This document shows positions 6,596 to 16,507 of a stretch of DNA of 22,841 nucleotides, in pieces (within the stretch, counting starts at the first letter, position 1; every line of letters begins with the position of its first letter). The stretch is taken from contig JAIYCA010000144.1 of assembly GCA_027488265.1 (NCBI GenBank), positions 1 to 22,841 of the forward strand. The letters run 5' to 3'. The stretch comes from Planctomycetaceae bacterium. Its GTDB lineage: Bacteria; Planctomycetota; Phycisphaerae; Phycisphaerales; SM1A02. The notes under the pieces are model-generated. The model was given only the letters and a program-made list of their open reading frames with translations. It had not been told where the DNA came from and made no database searches. A program made the translations under genes and the position numbers.

Positions 6596-8994
6596 GCTTC
6601 TTGCACCCAGCACTTGCGTGGGCTGCGATTGGAGCCGTTGCGCTGCCCATTGTGATTCACCTGCTTTTCCGTCGTCGCCGAGTTCCTGTTGATTGGGCCG
6701 CGATGGAACTTCTGCGCGAAGCGATTCGTCGGACGAATCGGCGACTTCGTTTTGAACAGTGGATTGTGCTTCTCCTCCGAGCGCTCGCCGTGCTTGCTGC
6801 GGGACTCGCAATCGCTGTGCCGATCCTTGGAGATGCGCCGTTTGAGAGCGCGCGGGAGAAAGTGTGGATCGTTGTCGTCGACAATGGTGCGACGTCTGCG
6901 CTCAAGTCAGGGGCTGAGTCAGAACTCGTTCAACTGCGCGAAGAGACACTCGCGGCGATACGAGGTTCACGCGTTCCTGGTGATCGATTCGCGATTGTGA
7001 CAGCAGCGAATGAGCCAACAGTTGTCCTGACACCGACTGCGGACTTTGCAGAGTTTGAGCGCGCGCTCACACGTGTTAAATCGATAGAGACCCCAACCGG
7101 TCTCGCGGCCGCATTGCGTGTTGCGCGTGAGATCGCAGACGATGGTGATGGATCGATTCGCGCGCGCCGAATCTTTGTGGCGAGTTCGTTCCGTCGCGGC
7201 TCGCTTCGTGATGGGGAAACTCTTGGTGTCAACGCTGTTGAAAACAACGGCATGCAATCGGACGGGCGTAGTACGCAGAGTTCCGATCTGAAACCCGCAG
7301 GCGTCGCAGGTGATTCCTCAACCACGCCGATGGATGTCATCGCCCTTGTGCCTGTTGTGGATATGCCGACAGATGTCCGCATTGATCGTGTCGAGACACG
7401 CGCGCTGCCGTCTGGAGGAGCCATTCTTGTGCGCGCAGTTCTTTCGCGCGAGGGATCAAACTTGGAAGCGGCCGAGACGCGAGTGCGCGTTGAGGGTGCA
7501 TTCATCAACGCGGTTGCAACGCGCGTTGTTGCGTGGAACGCCGGTCAATCTGAATCGACGGTGGAGTTTCAAGTCGTGCCGCGAGATGTCGGAAGCGACG
7601 CCAAGGAAAGTCGCCGTGAAATCGTCGTCTCGATCGACGATGACGTACTTGCGGTCGGGAACACCGCGTACGCCGTTGTTGATATTCGCCGTGATATCGA
7701 GGTCGCTGTTGTTGGACGTCGAACGTCGCTTGATGGTGCGGATCTCGACAAGGTTCCTGGTTCGCTCTGGATCGCGCGGGCACTGATGCCAGGTCTTGGC
7801 GTTCGCAACGGTATTCGCATTCGTGAGATTGACCCTGCGTCCTGCGACAGTCGTGCGCTTCTTGGGGTGAACGTCGTTGTTGTTGCGCGGCCCGACCTCT
7901 TGTCGCCGTCTTCATGTGACGTCGTGGGCGCATTTGTGCGAGAAGGCGGTGTCGCGATTGTCATTCCAAACGGCGAGTCGCTCGCGCAAACATGGGGCCA
8001 AACACTCTTCACGCGCCTTGGTGTTGCGATGCGCATCGCCACGGAAGCTCGTGATTTGGAAACTCCCCTCACACTTCGTGAGGAGCAACCTGCATCACTT
8101 TTGCTTTCTTCGATCGTGCCGGAACTTCCCGCCCTCTGTGCACCGATTGAAGTACGTCGTGCGGTGACCTTTGACGGTGTTACTGGGGCAGAAGCGATTC
8201 TCACGTTTGTCGATGGATCACCCTTTGTCGCAGCGCAAGCCCCACGGATCGACGTGACAGCGCAAGCTGAAATTGTGGCGGATTCACTGCGGACGCCCAC
8301 AACCACGGATCGCGGACTTGTCGTGTGTCTCGCCGCGAGTCCAGAATTGTCGTGGACGAATCTGCCCGTCAAACCACTGATGGTTCCACTCTTTCAAGAG
8401 ATCGTGCGAACCGGCGTTGATCTCGCGAGCGCGAGTGACGAAGTCTTGGTGGGCGATCGCTTGCAAGGTGTTCGAAACGGGATCTATCAACGAACAGATG
8501 TGGATCGCAGCGCGATTGCGCTTGAAGTGAACGATCAAGGAATCTCGGATTCGGTTGTTCCATCTTCGGGAGTTTGGAGCAGTGATGAGGGCGTGTTGAT
8601 CGCGGCGAACGTTCGCTCAGCCTCCATCGCGCTCGTGCCGAACTCACGTGAGGCAATTCGGTCCGCGTTTCTCCCTCTCGGTGGTGTGCGCTTTACCGAG
8701 CGTGCGAATTCCATGGATACTCAAAGTGAGATGGAACTCACTTCGCGCGCGGAGTCGTGGTCCAAACTTTGGTCGCTTCTTCTACTCGCCCTTGCACTTG
8801 TGCTCTTCCTCGCAGAAGGAGTACTGAGTCGCATTTTCTCACACGCGTCTTTAGCTCGTGCCAGTGGGCCTGATGTGGGAATTTCGACAGTTGGTCGCGT
8901 TCGTGCGCGGACTGGATCGGCGTTACGGCCAAATCAAGAGGTCCTCTCCACGCGCGGGAGAGACGAACGTGTCGGTATCGGGGGTGCGCCGTGA
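6592..8994 (+). CDS. BatA-like membrane protein with degenerate vWA
   Basis: The N-terminus matches the BatA/aerotolerance N-terminal membrane module: a first transmembrane segment at about 5-25, then the cluster FRRRRVPVDW and a second segment at about 57-80. A vWA-like fold begins at WIVVVDNGATSA, but the metal site is degenerate (D97-N-G-A-T instead of DxSxS), so metal binding there is unlikely. The middle is a long beta-rich stretch with no recognised domain. A last transmembrane segment at about 725-745 leaves a basic cytoplasmic tail of about 50 residues. It has 800 residues, far longer than simple BatA proteins. GGGAGG lies 8 nt before the ATG. It overlaps the preceding gene by 4 nt and the next ATG by one base. 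Probable role: inner-membrane scaffold of the MoxR-vWA complex. Confidence 0.82.
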   Translation: MSFLHPALAWAAIGAVALPIVIHLLFRRRRVPVDWAAMELLREAIRRTNRRLRFEQWIVLLLRALAVLAAGLAIAVPILGDAPFESAREKVWIVVVDNGATSALKSGAESELVQLREETLAAIRGSRVPGDRFAIVTAANEPTVVLTPTADFAEFERALTRVKSIETPTGLAAALRVAREIADDGDGSIRARRIFVASSFRRGSLRDGETLGVNAVENNGMQSDGRSTQSSDLKPAGVAGDSSTTPMDVIALVPVVDMPTDVRIDRVETRALPSGGAILVRAVLSREGSNLEAAETRVRVEGAFINAVATRVVAWNAGQSESTVEFQVVPRDVGSDAKESRREIVVSIDDDVLAVGNTAYAVVDIRRDIEVAVVGRRTSLDGADLDKVPGSLWIARALMPGLGVRNGIRIREIDPASCDSRALLGVNVVVVARPDLLSPSSCDVVGAFVREGGVAIVIPNGESLAQTWGQTLFTRLGVAMRIATEARDLETPLTLREEQPASLLLSSIVPELPALCAPIEVRRAVTFDGVTGAEAILTFVDGSPFVAAQAPRIDVTAQAEIVADSLRTPTTTDRGLVVCLAASPELSWTNLPVKPLMVPLFQEIVRTGVDLASASDEVLVGDRLQGVRNGIYQRTDVDRSAIALEVNDQGISDSVVPSSGVWSSDEGVLIAANVRSASIALVPNSREAIRSAFLPLGGVRFTERANSMDTQSEMELTSRAESWSKLWSLLLLALALVLFLAEGVLSRIFSHASLARASGPDVGISTVGRVRARTGSALRPNQEVLSTRGRDERVGIGGAP

Positions 8995-11510
8995 TGCGCG
9001 CCTTGCGATTCCGCGTCTCATCTTTGTTTTCGCGAAAACAGCGCATTGAACCGCTCATTCGCTTCGCGGCGCCCTTCACCTTGTTGTCGATCGGTACGAC
9101 AGCGCTTGCGAATGATCAGCAATCTTCGCTGTCGAGGCGCGTGGCAGAATCTTTCTTTGGTGGCAATTTGCCGAGTGACGTCGATGCCATTCGCATCGTC
9201 TTTGATCGACCAATTCCATCATGGGGTTGGTTTCTGATCACTGTGGCGGCACTTGCTGTTGGCGTGTGGAGTTACCGTCGACTCTCAACAGGAAGCAAGC
9301 AATCATCGCGCCTCTTCCGCGGTGTACTGACGATGTTGCGCGCATCGACGCTGGTCTTGCTCGCATTTTTGATCGCAGGACCAAGTCTTCGCTTTGAACG
9401 CACGCGCGTTGAGCGCGATCGACTGGTTGTGCTGGTCGATCGAAGCCTTTCGATGTCGATTCAGGATGGACCAAGCGGTGAGAGCCGTGATGTTCAGGCG
9501 AAAGCGACGCTTCAGGCAGCGCGTTCAATGTTCGAAACCGTCGCGCGGACCAAAGACATTGACTTTGTCGGTTTTGCTGGTGGAGCGTTCTCGCTGCCAA
9601 CACAGTTGGGCAACGCGCTGTCGCAGAATGATGTCGATGGACGTTTGAGTTCAGACACGTCGAGCACAGAGAATTCAGCGAACGTTGTTCGAGAGATTGT
9701 TCCTGATTTGGGTGAGCCGTTTGGTGATCGAACAGATCTCGACGGCGCGTTGCGACAAGCGCTTGCGCGATCGAGTGGTCGACCAGTCAGTGCAGTACTC
9801 GTACTCTCGGATGGTCGCTCGGCGGTGCCGATTTCGACTGGAGTCCTGCGTGGATTTGAACGCGACTCAGTGCCGGTACATGCAGTTGCGCTTGGCTCTT
9901 CGAAGCGGCTCGGAGATGCGGCGATTCTCTCCGCCTCGAGTCCAGCGAGAGCATTCATCCGTGATCGTGTACCAGTCGAAGTACGCGTCGATCGAGGTGG
10001 GGTCGATCGGGATCTTGTCGTGCGCATTGTCGATACATCGACTGGTGCAGAGATCGCACGAAAGAGCGTGCCGAGAGAAGAAGGTGGCGAAGAAGTTTCT
10101 GTTGTGATCGACGCTGTGAGCAACGATGTTGGTGCTCGAACTTGGCGAGCGGAAATTGTCGCTGATCAATCGGATCTTGTACGCGAGAATGATGCGCGTG
10201 ATTTCGCGGTGGAATTCGTCGATCGACCATTGCGCGTTCTTTACGTCGAAGGTTCATCTCGCTGGGAGTATCGATACTTCAAGAATCTTCTGATCCGTGA
10301 GAAGGATGTGGATAGCTCCATCATGCTTCTGTCCGCGGATCGTGACTTTGCGCAGGAAGGCAATCTGCCGATTTCACGGCTTCCGCGGACCCGCGAAGAG
10401 TTTGCCAACTATGACTTGTTCATCATCGGTGATGTGCCTAGCGGTTTCTTCTCACCGGATCAATTGGCGATCATCAGAAGTGAAGTGACCGATCGTGGTG
10501 CAGGGCTTCTGTGGATCGGTGGTGAGAGGAATACGCCTGCATCATGGGAATCAACACCGCTCGCAGATCTTGTTCCGTTCAAGCCTCCATTTGCGCTTGA
10601 TCCGCGCGTTGGGAGCAGTTTGATGCAACCGACTCCGGCTGCCGCGCGGTTCGGTGTGCTTCGCTTGAACGATGAGGACGACGGGTGGCCTGATGCGCTC
10701 GCGGATCGAACGCTTCGATGGCCACAACTGCGATACGTGCAGGAGATTCCTCGGAGTCAATTGAAGCCGACAGCGGAAGTGTTGGCGGTTGCCGAGAGCG
10801 TTGGACCTGCTGCGGGGGATTCGAGTCCTGCCGTCTTACGCATGCGATTTGGTGCGGGCGACGTGATCTACGTTGCAACGGATGAGATCTGGCGTTGGCG
10901 TTACGGTCAGGGAGAGCGTTATCCAGAGCGATTCTGGGTTCCACTTGTTCGCTTGCTCTCGCGAGAGGCGATCGCGAACGGCGATGCTGCTGCAGAACTT
11001 GCGGTGGCGCCAAGTCGCGTGGTGCCTGGTGCGTCAACGGTTGTGTCGCTTCGGATTGTCGATGAGGAATCGGCAGAGAAAACTCCGACCATCATTCCTG
11101 TCGACATCCTCGATCAAAGTGGGACACCTGTTGCGCGTGTCGAACTCACACGCGATGGACCTGACGCGAGCGCAGTTTTTACGCCCGAAAGAACCGGTCG
11201 CTTTACTGCTGTAGCGGATGATCCGTCATTCGGTCGAGTTGAGACATCGTTCGAAGTGGTTCGCGCGGATGATGAGTTGCGACGCGGCGATACGGATCAT
11301 CAAGCACTTTCAGATCTGGCGCTGCGGACAGGCGGCCGCATGCATGACAGTCAGTCATTGCAAGGACTCGCCGAGGTTCTTCCGCTTCGTGCGCGCGAGA
11401 CTGATGAAAGCGTGGAACGCAGCATCTGGGATACGTGGCTTGCGCTCACGGCCCTTCTTCTCCTTCTCGCTCTTGAGTGGTCAGGAAGGAGGCTGCTGCG
11501 ACTTGTGTGA
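8994..11510 (+). CDS. Membrane vWA protein with GATase-like domain
   Basis: Numbering is from ATG 8994 (838 residues); GTG 8991 is an in-frame alternative. A signal or membrane stretch lies at about 22-38, with transmembrane segments near 77-97 and 115-135. A vWA domain follows with an intact metal site D149-R-S-L-S153. After a beta-rich linker comes a glutamine-amidotransferase-like alpha/beta domain starting at RVLYVEGSSRWEYRY (about 411), including DLFIIGDVPSGFF and LLWIGGERN; no Cys nucleophile of a true amidotransferase is evident. A final transmembrane helix lies near 815-831. This vWA plus GATase-like layout is familiar from membrane proteins annotated in planctomycetes, but no biochemical role is established that I can name. 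It carries the functional metal site that the previous gene lacks, so the two may pair. Confidence 0.82.
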   Translation: MRALRFRVSSLFSRKQRIEPLIRFAAPFTLLSIGTTALANDQQSSLSRRVAESFFGGNLPSDVDAIRIVFDRPIPSWGWFLITVAALAVGVWSYRRLSTGSKQSSRLFRGVLTMLRASTLVLLAFLIAGPSLRFERTRVERDRLVVLVDRSLSMSIQDGPSGESRDVQAKATLQAARSMFETVARTKDIDFVGFAGGAFSLPTQLGNALSQNDVDGRLSSDTSSTENSANVVREIVPDLGEPFGDRTDLDGALRQALARSSGRPVSAVLVLSDGRSAVPISTGVLRGFERDSVPVHAVALGSSKRLGDAAILSASSPARAFIRDRVPVEVRVDRGGVDRDLVVRIVDTSTGAEIARKSVPREEGGEEVSVVIDAVSNDVGARTWRAEIVADQSDLVRENDARDFAVEFVDRPLRVLYVEGSSRWEYRYFKNLLIREKDVDSSIMLLSADRDFAQEGNLPISRLPRTREEFANYDLFIIGDVPSGFFSPDQLAIIRSEVTDRGAGLLWIGGERNTPASWESTPLADLVPFKPPFALDPRVGSSLMQPTPAAARFGVLRLNDEDDGWPDALADRTLRWPQLRYVQEIPRSQLKPTAEVLAVAESVGPAAGDSSPAVLRMRFGAGDVIYVATDEIWRWRYGQGERYPERFWVPLVRLLSREAIANGDAAAELAVAPSRVVPGASTVVSLRIVDEESAEKTPTIIPVDILDQSGTPVARVELTRDGPDASAVFTPERTGRFTAVADDPSFGRVETSFEVVRADDELRRGDTDHQALSDLALRTGGRMHDSQSLQGLAEVLPLRARETDESVERSIWDTWLALTALLLLLALEWSGRRLLRLV

Positions 11511-11552
11511 CGTTGGTGCTTTGGCAGCACAACACAGGACACAGCGAGTGAT

Positions 11553-14500
11553 ATGGAGCAGCGAGATCCCACAATTTCCACGACGACTTCGCCTGAAGCT
11601 GACCGCAGCCGAGGTTTGAATGAACCGACGGCTCGATCGAGCTCTGCGCCTGTGACGCCATTGACGCGAGATGTCCTTGCGATAAGCCGTCGCATGCGAA
11701 TGTTGATGGTGGTTGGTGCGTGGTCGACCCTGTTTGCGATGTTGCTTACGCTGATCGCGGTTGCCGCAGGTTTCGATGCTGCAATTCGTTTCCCATGGGT
11801 GTTGCGCTTCGCGTTCTTTGTCCTGATTCTTTTCGCGCTGTGGAGACAACTCCGTCGACGCGTGTTTCCAGCGATGCGTGTCGTCGCGACGCCTGTTGAG
11901 GTCGCTGTGCGAATCGAGCGAATGCGACCTGAGCTGGCGGGTCGGCTTGTTCCTGCGGTTGAATTCGATCTTTCTGGCGCTGTGCACTCGAGCGTCTTGG
12001 CCGAGCGAGCAGTGCGCGATGCTGAACAACGTGCCGCAGGTCTTGAACTCCACAAGGTCATTCGTTACCAACCGACAGTCTCTCGAGCCCTCGTGTTCTT
12101 GAGCGTCTTGAGTTGTTGGGTCATCTTCACCATTGCAACGCCAGAGTCGGCTGCGATTGCGCTTCGTCGCATTCTGACGCCATGGAGCGATGTTTCATGG
12201 CCCGCACGGACAGCCATCGAGTCACTTGTCCAAGATGGTGTTGTTGCAGCACGTGGTCGGCCTTTTGCGCTGCGCGCGCGGCTCGTCGCGGGTGATGCTG
12301 AAACAGAGCGGGTTCGCGCGTTGTATCGCGTGACTCCGCAGAATGACGGCGCGACAGACCTTGCGAAGCCGCAGAGTGAATCCGTGTGGGAAGAGATTGT
12401 GCTCTCTCGCCAACCAAATGGCGACTTTGAGCGCCTTGTTGATGCAAGCGGAGAAGGGCTTGAGGTTCGATTTGAATCGAGTGATTCTGCGACGGCGGTT
12501 ATTCGTGTTCGATTTGTAGATCCACCGACGATCGAAAGTGCTTCGTTGTCTGTGCAGCCTCCAGCCTACGTTGGCGCTGCGGTTCCAGCTCGTAATGAGG
12601 AACTTGGAAACGGAACCGATGCGCGATCGATTTTGCGTGAGCCAATCCTTGAAGGAAGCGGTGTGCGTATTGAGATGCAACTCAATCGCGCAGTGTCATT
12701 CAAGAACGGTCAGTCGGTCGTTCGTGTCATTGGCGGCGATGCATCGACTTCGATGGCGAATGGTGGGTCGAATGCAGCGTTGGCTGACGGCGCGACGAAC
12801 AGTCGTCAGGCCGAATCTGACCGTATTGGCGAGACAGCGTCAGGAGACTTGCACGCGAACTCGCAGCAGTTGGAGTTTGGCTATGCACTCATTGTCGATG
12901 AGAACGACCCAACACGTTGGAGTTTGTCTGGACGAGCGAACGAGTCTATTCGTGTCGAAGTCACTCTCGTGGACGGCGACGGAATCTCACAGGATGAACC
13001 GATTGCGTTCGCGTTTGAGGTTACTGCTGATCGTGTGCCGACTGCGACGTTGATGGAGCCCGAACAAGATGAGTCGGTGCTTCCCGATGCGCGCATTGCT
13101 CTTCGTGCAGAGTCACGTGACGATCTTGGACTGCGGTCGGCGGGAATTGAGATTTCGACGCGACTGGGTAAGGAAGGTCTTGAGAGTCTCGTCTTTGAAG
13201 AGATTGCGCCCGTCTTGAAGCGATCGAATGAAAGCGCGGGTGGATCAGAGCGTGTGGGCAGTGCGAGCGTGACAGTCGCGGAGACGGAGCGACTGCTCGA
13301 TCTTTCAACACTCTCCGTGAAAGCGGGAGATGTCGTCGTCCTTCGTGCTTTTGGAGAAGACTTTCTTGATCGTCGTATAAGCGATGTGGTGACGACAGGC
13401 GAAGCATCGCACTCAACTGCAGGGATCGTGCCTGTAGTGTCAGAACCAGTTGGCGCGCGTGTCCGCAGTGCCGCACGGCTTTTGCGTATCGTTGGTGCGG
13501 ATGAATTCGAGCGGCAAATTCGTTCGTCCCTCGCGGGAGTTCGGCGCGATGCCATGCGTCTTGATGAACGTCAAGCGAAGGCGCGTGATGTTGTGGAGCG
13601 AAATGCTCGTGACGACAACGCTCGAGACGCTCAAGGTGTTGTGACGGAGGGACTCTCGCGCACCGCGGAGGCACTTCAGCAATTGAAGGAGCGCCTCGCG
13701 CGAAATGGTGAAGAAGAGGGTGTTCTCGCGGAGATCGCGCAACAAGCCGAAGACTTGGTCGAAGTGGCTCAGGCGAAGAGTTCGCAAGCGAGCGAAAGCC
13801 TTGAGCGCGTGATGAAGGCGACGACGTCGGAGGCCGCGAGCGAAGCGACAGTGGAAGCAACGGGAGCACAGGAATCGGTTCGCGAGGAACTCGAAGATCT
13901 GGTGAGCCTGCTTGATCGCAACGAAGACGCGTGGGTGGCACGCAAACGACTTGATGAGCTCACGAACAAGGTCAAGCAACTGACGCGTGAGACTGAGCAA
14001 GCAGCGACGCGATCCAATGGTGAGTCTCGCGAAGAGCTCTCGGCTGAGGCGCGAGCGGAACTCGACGCATTGGCGGAGCGGCAACAACAGGCATCCGACG
14101 AATCTGAACAGGTCGCGCAAGATCTTCGCGAGCGCGCGAAGGCGCTTGAGCAAGCAGATCGTCAACAGGCAAAGGCTCTTGAGGATGCTGCGAAAGCGAT
14201 TGACGACGGCCGAGTGCGGGATGAACTGAAGGAAGCGGCGAATAGTGCGCAGGAGAATCGTCTTGAGGAGTCGAAGGGAGCTCAACAGCGCGCGAGCGAA
14301 GCACTTTCAAAGGCAGCAGAAGCGCTTGAGATGGACAACAAAGTTCGAGCAGATGAACTCGCGCGAGAGCTCGAGTCACTCACCGACTCGATTCGAAGGC
14401 TTCTTGATGAAGCGGAAACGCTGGAGCAAGAGCTTCAGCAGATTCCTATCGAGAAGGATGACAGCGCGGTCGAATCGCGAGACGGACTTGCGCGATCGAT

Positions 14501-15572
14501 CGGTCTCCTTTCCCAGAACACTCGTGGTACCGCGAGTGCCGCCCGTGCCATGAGCCGCGATGCGGCTCGTGCGGCGCGATTCCTCGACGACGCGGCGAGT
14601 GATCTCGCGAAGGTGTCGACCCAATTGCGTATCGATCCTTATCCGCAGAATGATGCGGAGAGTTCCATGGATGCAGCACAGAAGGCACTTGAGGACGCCC
14701 TGGCGGCCGCGGAAGAGGCACAGGATCGCGCGGAAGAACGCGCAGAGGAAGAGAAGCGCGACGAGCTTCTTGTGAAGTACCGAGACTTCCTTGAGCGTGA
14801 GGCTTCGATTCGTGGGGCTACCGAGCGAATTGTTCGTGCGGATGGCGCACGGTTGGCGCGCAGGGAGCTCATCGAGAGTCGTCGATTGGGCACAGTGCAG
14901 GAGGAGTTGCGTGCAGCAATTGACGCGCTGCGCAATGCTGAACCTGAGATTCAGGATTCAGATGCACTGATGGAGATGCACGACATCATTGAGTCCTCGC
15001 TTCAAGATGCGAGAGTTGGGCTCTCGGAAGGTCGGCCGATTGACGCGATCCCAGTAGTTGATGAGGCTCTTGAGGCGCTTGGGACAATCGTTGCAGCGCT
15101 TGAAGAGTCCGAGCAGCCGGACGACGACCGATTCGAGGAGGCTGCGGGCGCAGATGGTTCCGGTGCCGGGGGTTCAGGTGGCGGTCCACAGGGCGCTGTA
15201 CCTCCTGTCGCAGAGATCAAGATTTTGAAGTCACTGCAAGAGTCGCTCGCGCGACAGACACGGCGCTTTTTCGATGGGATGGAGGCGCTTGATCCGGTCG
15301 TACGTTCACAACGTCTCGCAGAACTTGCCGCGAAGCAACAGCGCATTGTTGAACTTGGTTCGAAGATCGCCGAGAAGCTTGGTTCTGGTCGAGGCCCAAC
15401 AGTTGAGCCGACTACAGAGAGCAAGAGCGAGCAGCCGAGCGGAGGAGCATCTCATCCTCCAATGTCGAACGCGTCTCCGTCGGTTTCAAGTGCGGCAACG
15501 ATTTTCAGTCTGAGGGATATCCAGAGGGTCGATAGATTCTTCGGAACTCTTCGGGAGAGGGAACAGTCATGA
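11553..15572 (+). CDS. Large DUF4175-like membrane coiled-coil protein
   Basis: It has 1339 residues. A polar N-terminus is followed by transmembrane segments at about 50-72, 82-100 and 176-195. Residues of about 210-640 are beta-rich, possibly several Ig-like units facing the periplasm. From about 660 to 1190 the chain is an almost continuous Glu/Arg/Ala/Gln-rich coiled coil with heptad-like spacing. A Gly/Ser linker (about 1199-1213) leads to a conserved-looking module starting VAEIKILKSLQESLAR, ending in a Ser-rich tail. The layout resembles DUF4175 proteins; the assignment is moderate. The Shine-Dalgarno site is weak, and the 42-nt gap before it carries a small hairpin (GTGCT 11516-11520, AGCAC 11526-11530). 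Its stop overlaps the next ATG by 4 nt. The coiled coil suggests a structural part spanning the periplasm. Confidence 0.75.
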   Translation: MEQRDPTISTTTSPEADRSRGLNEPTARSSSAPVTPLTRDVLAISRRMRMLMVVGAWSTLFAMLLTLIAVAAGFDAAIRFPWVLRFAFFVLILFALWRQLRRRVFPAMRVVATPVEVAVRIERMRPELAGRLVPAVEFDLSGAVHSSVLAERAVRDAEQRAAGLELHKVIRYQPTVSRALVFLSVLSCWVIFTIATPESAAIALRRILTPWSDVSWPARTAIESLVQDGVVAARGRPFALRARLVAGDAETERVRALYRVTPQNDGATDLAKPQSESVWEEIVLSRQPNGDFERLVDASGEGLEVRFESSDSATAVIRVRFVDPPTIESASLSVQPPAYVGAAVPARNEELGNGTDARSILREPILEGSGVRIEMQLNRAVSFKNGQSVVRVIGGDASTSMANGGSNAALADGATNSRQAESDRIGETASGDLHANSQQLEFGYALIVDENDPTRWSLSGRANESIRVEVTLVDGDGISQDEPIAFAFEVTADRVPTATLMEPEQDESVLPDARIALRAESRDDLGLRSAGIEISTRLGKEGLESLVFEEIAPVLKRSNESAGGSERVGSASVTVAETERLLDLSTLSVKAGDVVVLRAFGEDFLDRRISDVVTTGEASHSTAGIVPVVSEPVGARVRSAARLLRIVGADEFERQIRSSLAGVRRDAMRLDERQAKARDVVERNARDDNARDAQGVVTEGLSRTAEALQQLKERLARNGEEEGVLAEIAQQAEDLVEVAQAKSSQASESLERVMKATTSEAASEATVEATGAQESVREELEDLVSLLDRNEDAWVARKRLDELTNKVKQLTRETEQAATRSNGESREELSAEARAELDALAERQQQASDESEQVAQDLRERAKALEQADRQQAKALEDAAKAIDDGRVRDELKEAANSAQENRLEESKGAQQRASEALSKAAEALEMDNKVRADELARELESLTDSIRRLLDEAETLEQELQQIPIEKDDSAVESRDGLARSIGLLSQNTRGTASAARAMSRDAARAARFLDDAASDLAKVSTQLRIDPYPQNDAESSMDAAQKALEDALAAAEEAQDRAEERAEEEKRDELLVKYRDFLEREASIRGATERIVRADGARLARRELIESRRLGTVQEELRAAIDALRNAEPEIQDSDALMEMHDIIESSLQDARVGLSEGRPIDAIPVVDEALEALGTIVAALEESEQPDDDRFEEAAGADGSGAGGSGGGPQGAVPPVAEIKILKSLQESLARQTRRFFDGMEALDPVVRSQRLAELAAKQQRIVELGSKIAEKLGSGRGPTVEPTTESKSEQPSGGASHPPMSNASPSVSSAATIFSLRDIQRVDRFFGTLREREQS

Positions 15573-16507
15573 GTATTGATGATTCAACTTTCGAGTTTCT
15601 GCGCCGGTTCTGCGCGCGTGAGGGTCATCAAGTTTGCGACGCATCGCCCCGACGCCATTCGCAAGGGTGGGGCTCGCGGCGGATGACGTCTCTTGCACTT
15701 CTCTTCACATCCATTGCAGTTCCGTCTTCCGTCACGCACGCTTGGGGTCAAGCCGGAGGTTCGAACTCAAAGCCACCTGCTGCATCGAGTGCATCTGAGG
15801 ACAGTCAGAAGAAGTCTCCAGCATCAGGACAGAGCGAGCAGGTCGACGCTCCAAAGTCTCTTGACGAGTTGCTCGGTGTTCCGAGTGGAGCTTCGCGAAA
15901 CCAGAAGGACTCAAGCAGTAGCGCGACGGATGCGGCATCACGAGACCAGGCGAAACGGCTTGAGCGTTCCCTTGATGAAGCCACTTTGCCGGATCTCGTT
16001 CAGCGTGCCATAGAAGGAATGCAGTCAGCGTCAGCGAGGCTCACAGATCAAGGTGATGCAGGGCTGGGCACACAGCGAATTCAGGAGGATGTAGTCAAGT
16101 CGCTTGAGCGATTGCTCGAAGAGGCTCAGAAGCAGCAGAAGAAGCAACAATCTTCGAGCAGTTCGTCGAGTTCCCCCTCTCGGCAAAGGAAGCAAGGGAA
16201 GGATGGGAAGTCAGACGACCCTAGCGAGCGCAATGGACAACAACGACAGCCCAGCTCGAGCGACAAGAGGGGTCAACAGAAGTCGCCGAATTCAGCGTCT
16301 GGTGAAACAGAGGCTGAACTTGGAGTCCGTGATAGCAATGAAGTCTCTGAGGGTGGTGAGTTGTCGGAATCACGCGTCGAGTGGGGTCAACTTCCAGAAC
16401 GTGTCCGCGAGCTCGTACTTCAAGGTCGAAAGGACCGAGTCTCCACCATTTATGAACGCCTCACACGCGAGTACTACCGCCGGTTGGCGGAGGAGGCATC
16501 AAAGTGA
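15569..16507 (+). CDS. Exported low-complexity protein, function unknown
   Basis: I do not recognise a family. It has 312 residues. A basic N-terminal stretch precedes a signal-peptide-like segment beginning MTSLALLFTSIAVP (from residue 39), ending near WGQA, so the protein is probably exported. ATG 15683 would start exactly at that segment, but ATG 15569 has a GGGAGAGGG site 7 nt upstream and overlaps the previous stop (ATGA), so it is preferred. The mature part is Ser/Gln/Lys-rich with a run of eight Ser near 194-201. Two ordered patches stand out: a helical stretch at about 130-195, and a C-terminal patch WGQLPERVRELVLQGRKD followed by YERLTREYYRRLAEEA. The C-terminal patch is the likely functional or docking piece. 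It lies inside the operon and overlaps the next GTG start by 4 nt. Confidence 0.7.
   Translation: MSIDDSTFEFLRRFCAREGHQVCDASPRRHSQGWGSRRMTSLALLFTSIAVPSSVTHAWGQAGGSNSKPPAASSASEDSQKKSPASGQSEQVDAPKSLDELLGVPSGASRNQKDSSSSATDAASRDQAKRLERSLDEATLPDLVQRAIEGMQSASARLTDQGDAGLGTQRIQEDVVKSLERLLEEAQKQQKKQQSSSSSSSSPSRQRKQGKDGKSDDPSERNGQQRQPSSSDKRGQQKSPNSASGETEAELGVRDSNEVSEGGELSESRVEWGQLPERVRELVLQGRKDRVSTIYERLTREYYRRLAEEASK
16491..16496 (+). promoter_or_regulatory. Strong ribosome binding site for a GTG start
   Basis: AGGAGG, the full consensus, lies 7 nt before GTG 16504, inside the end of the preceding gene. It fixes the GTG start and indicates efficient independent initiation on the operon mRNA. Confidence 0.75.

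Noticed and set aside
13440..14285. 281-codon minus-strand open frame opposite the coiled-coil gene
   Set aside because: It is Leu/Arg/Cys-rich because it is the complement of Glu/Ala/Gln-rich coiled-coil codons. There is no start context or motif.
16147..16180. Microsatellite or slippage tract at the poly-Ser run
   Set aside because: The serines are encoded by mixed TCT, TCG, AGC, AGT and TCC codons, so there is no DNA repeat to slip on.
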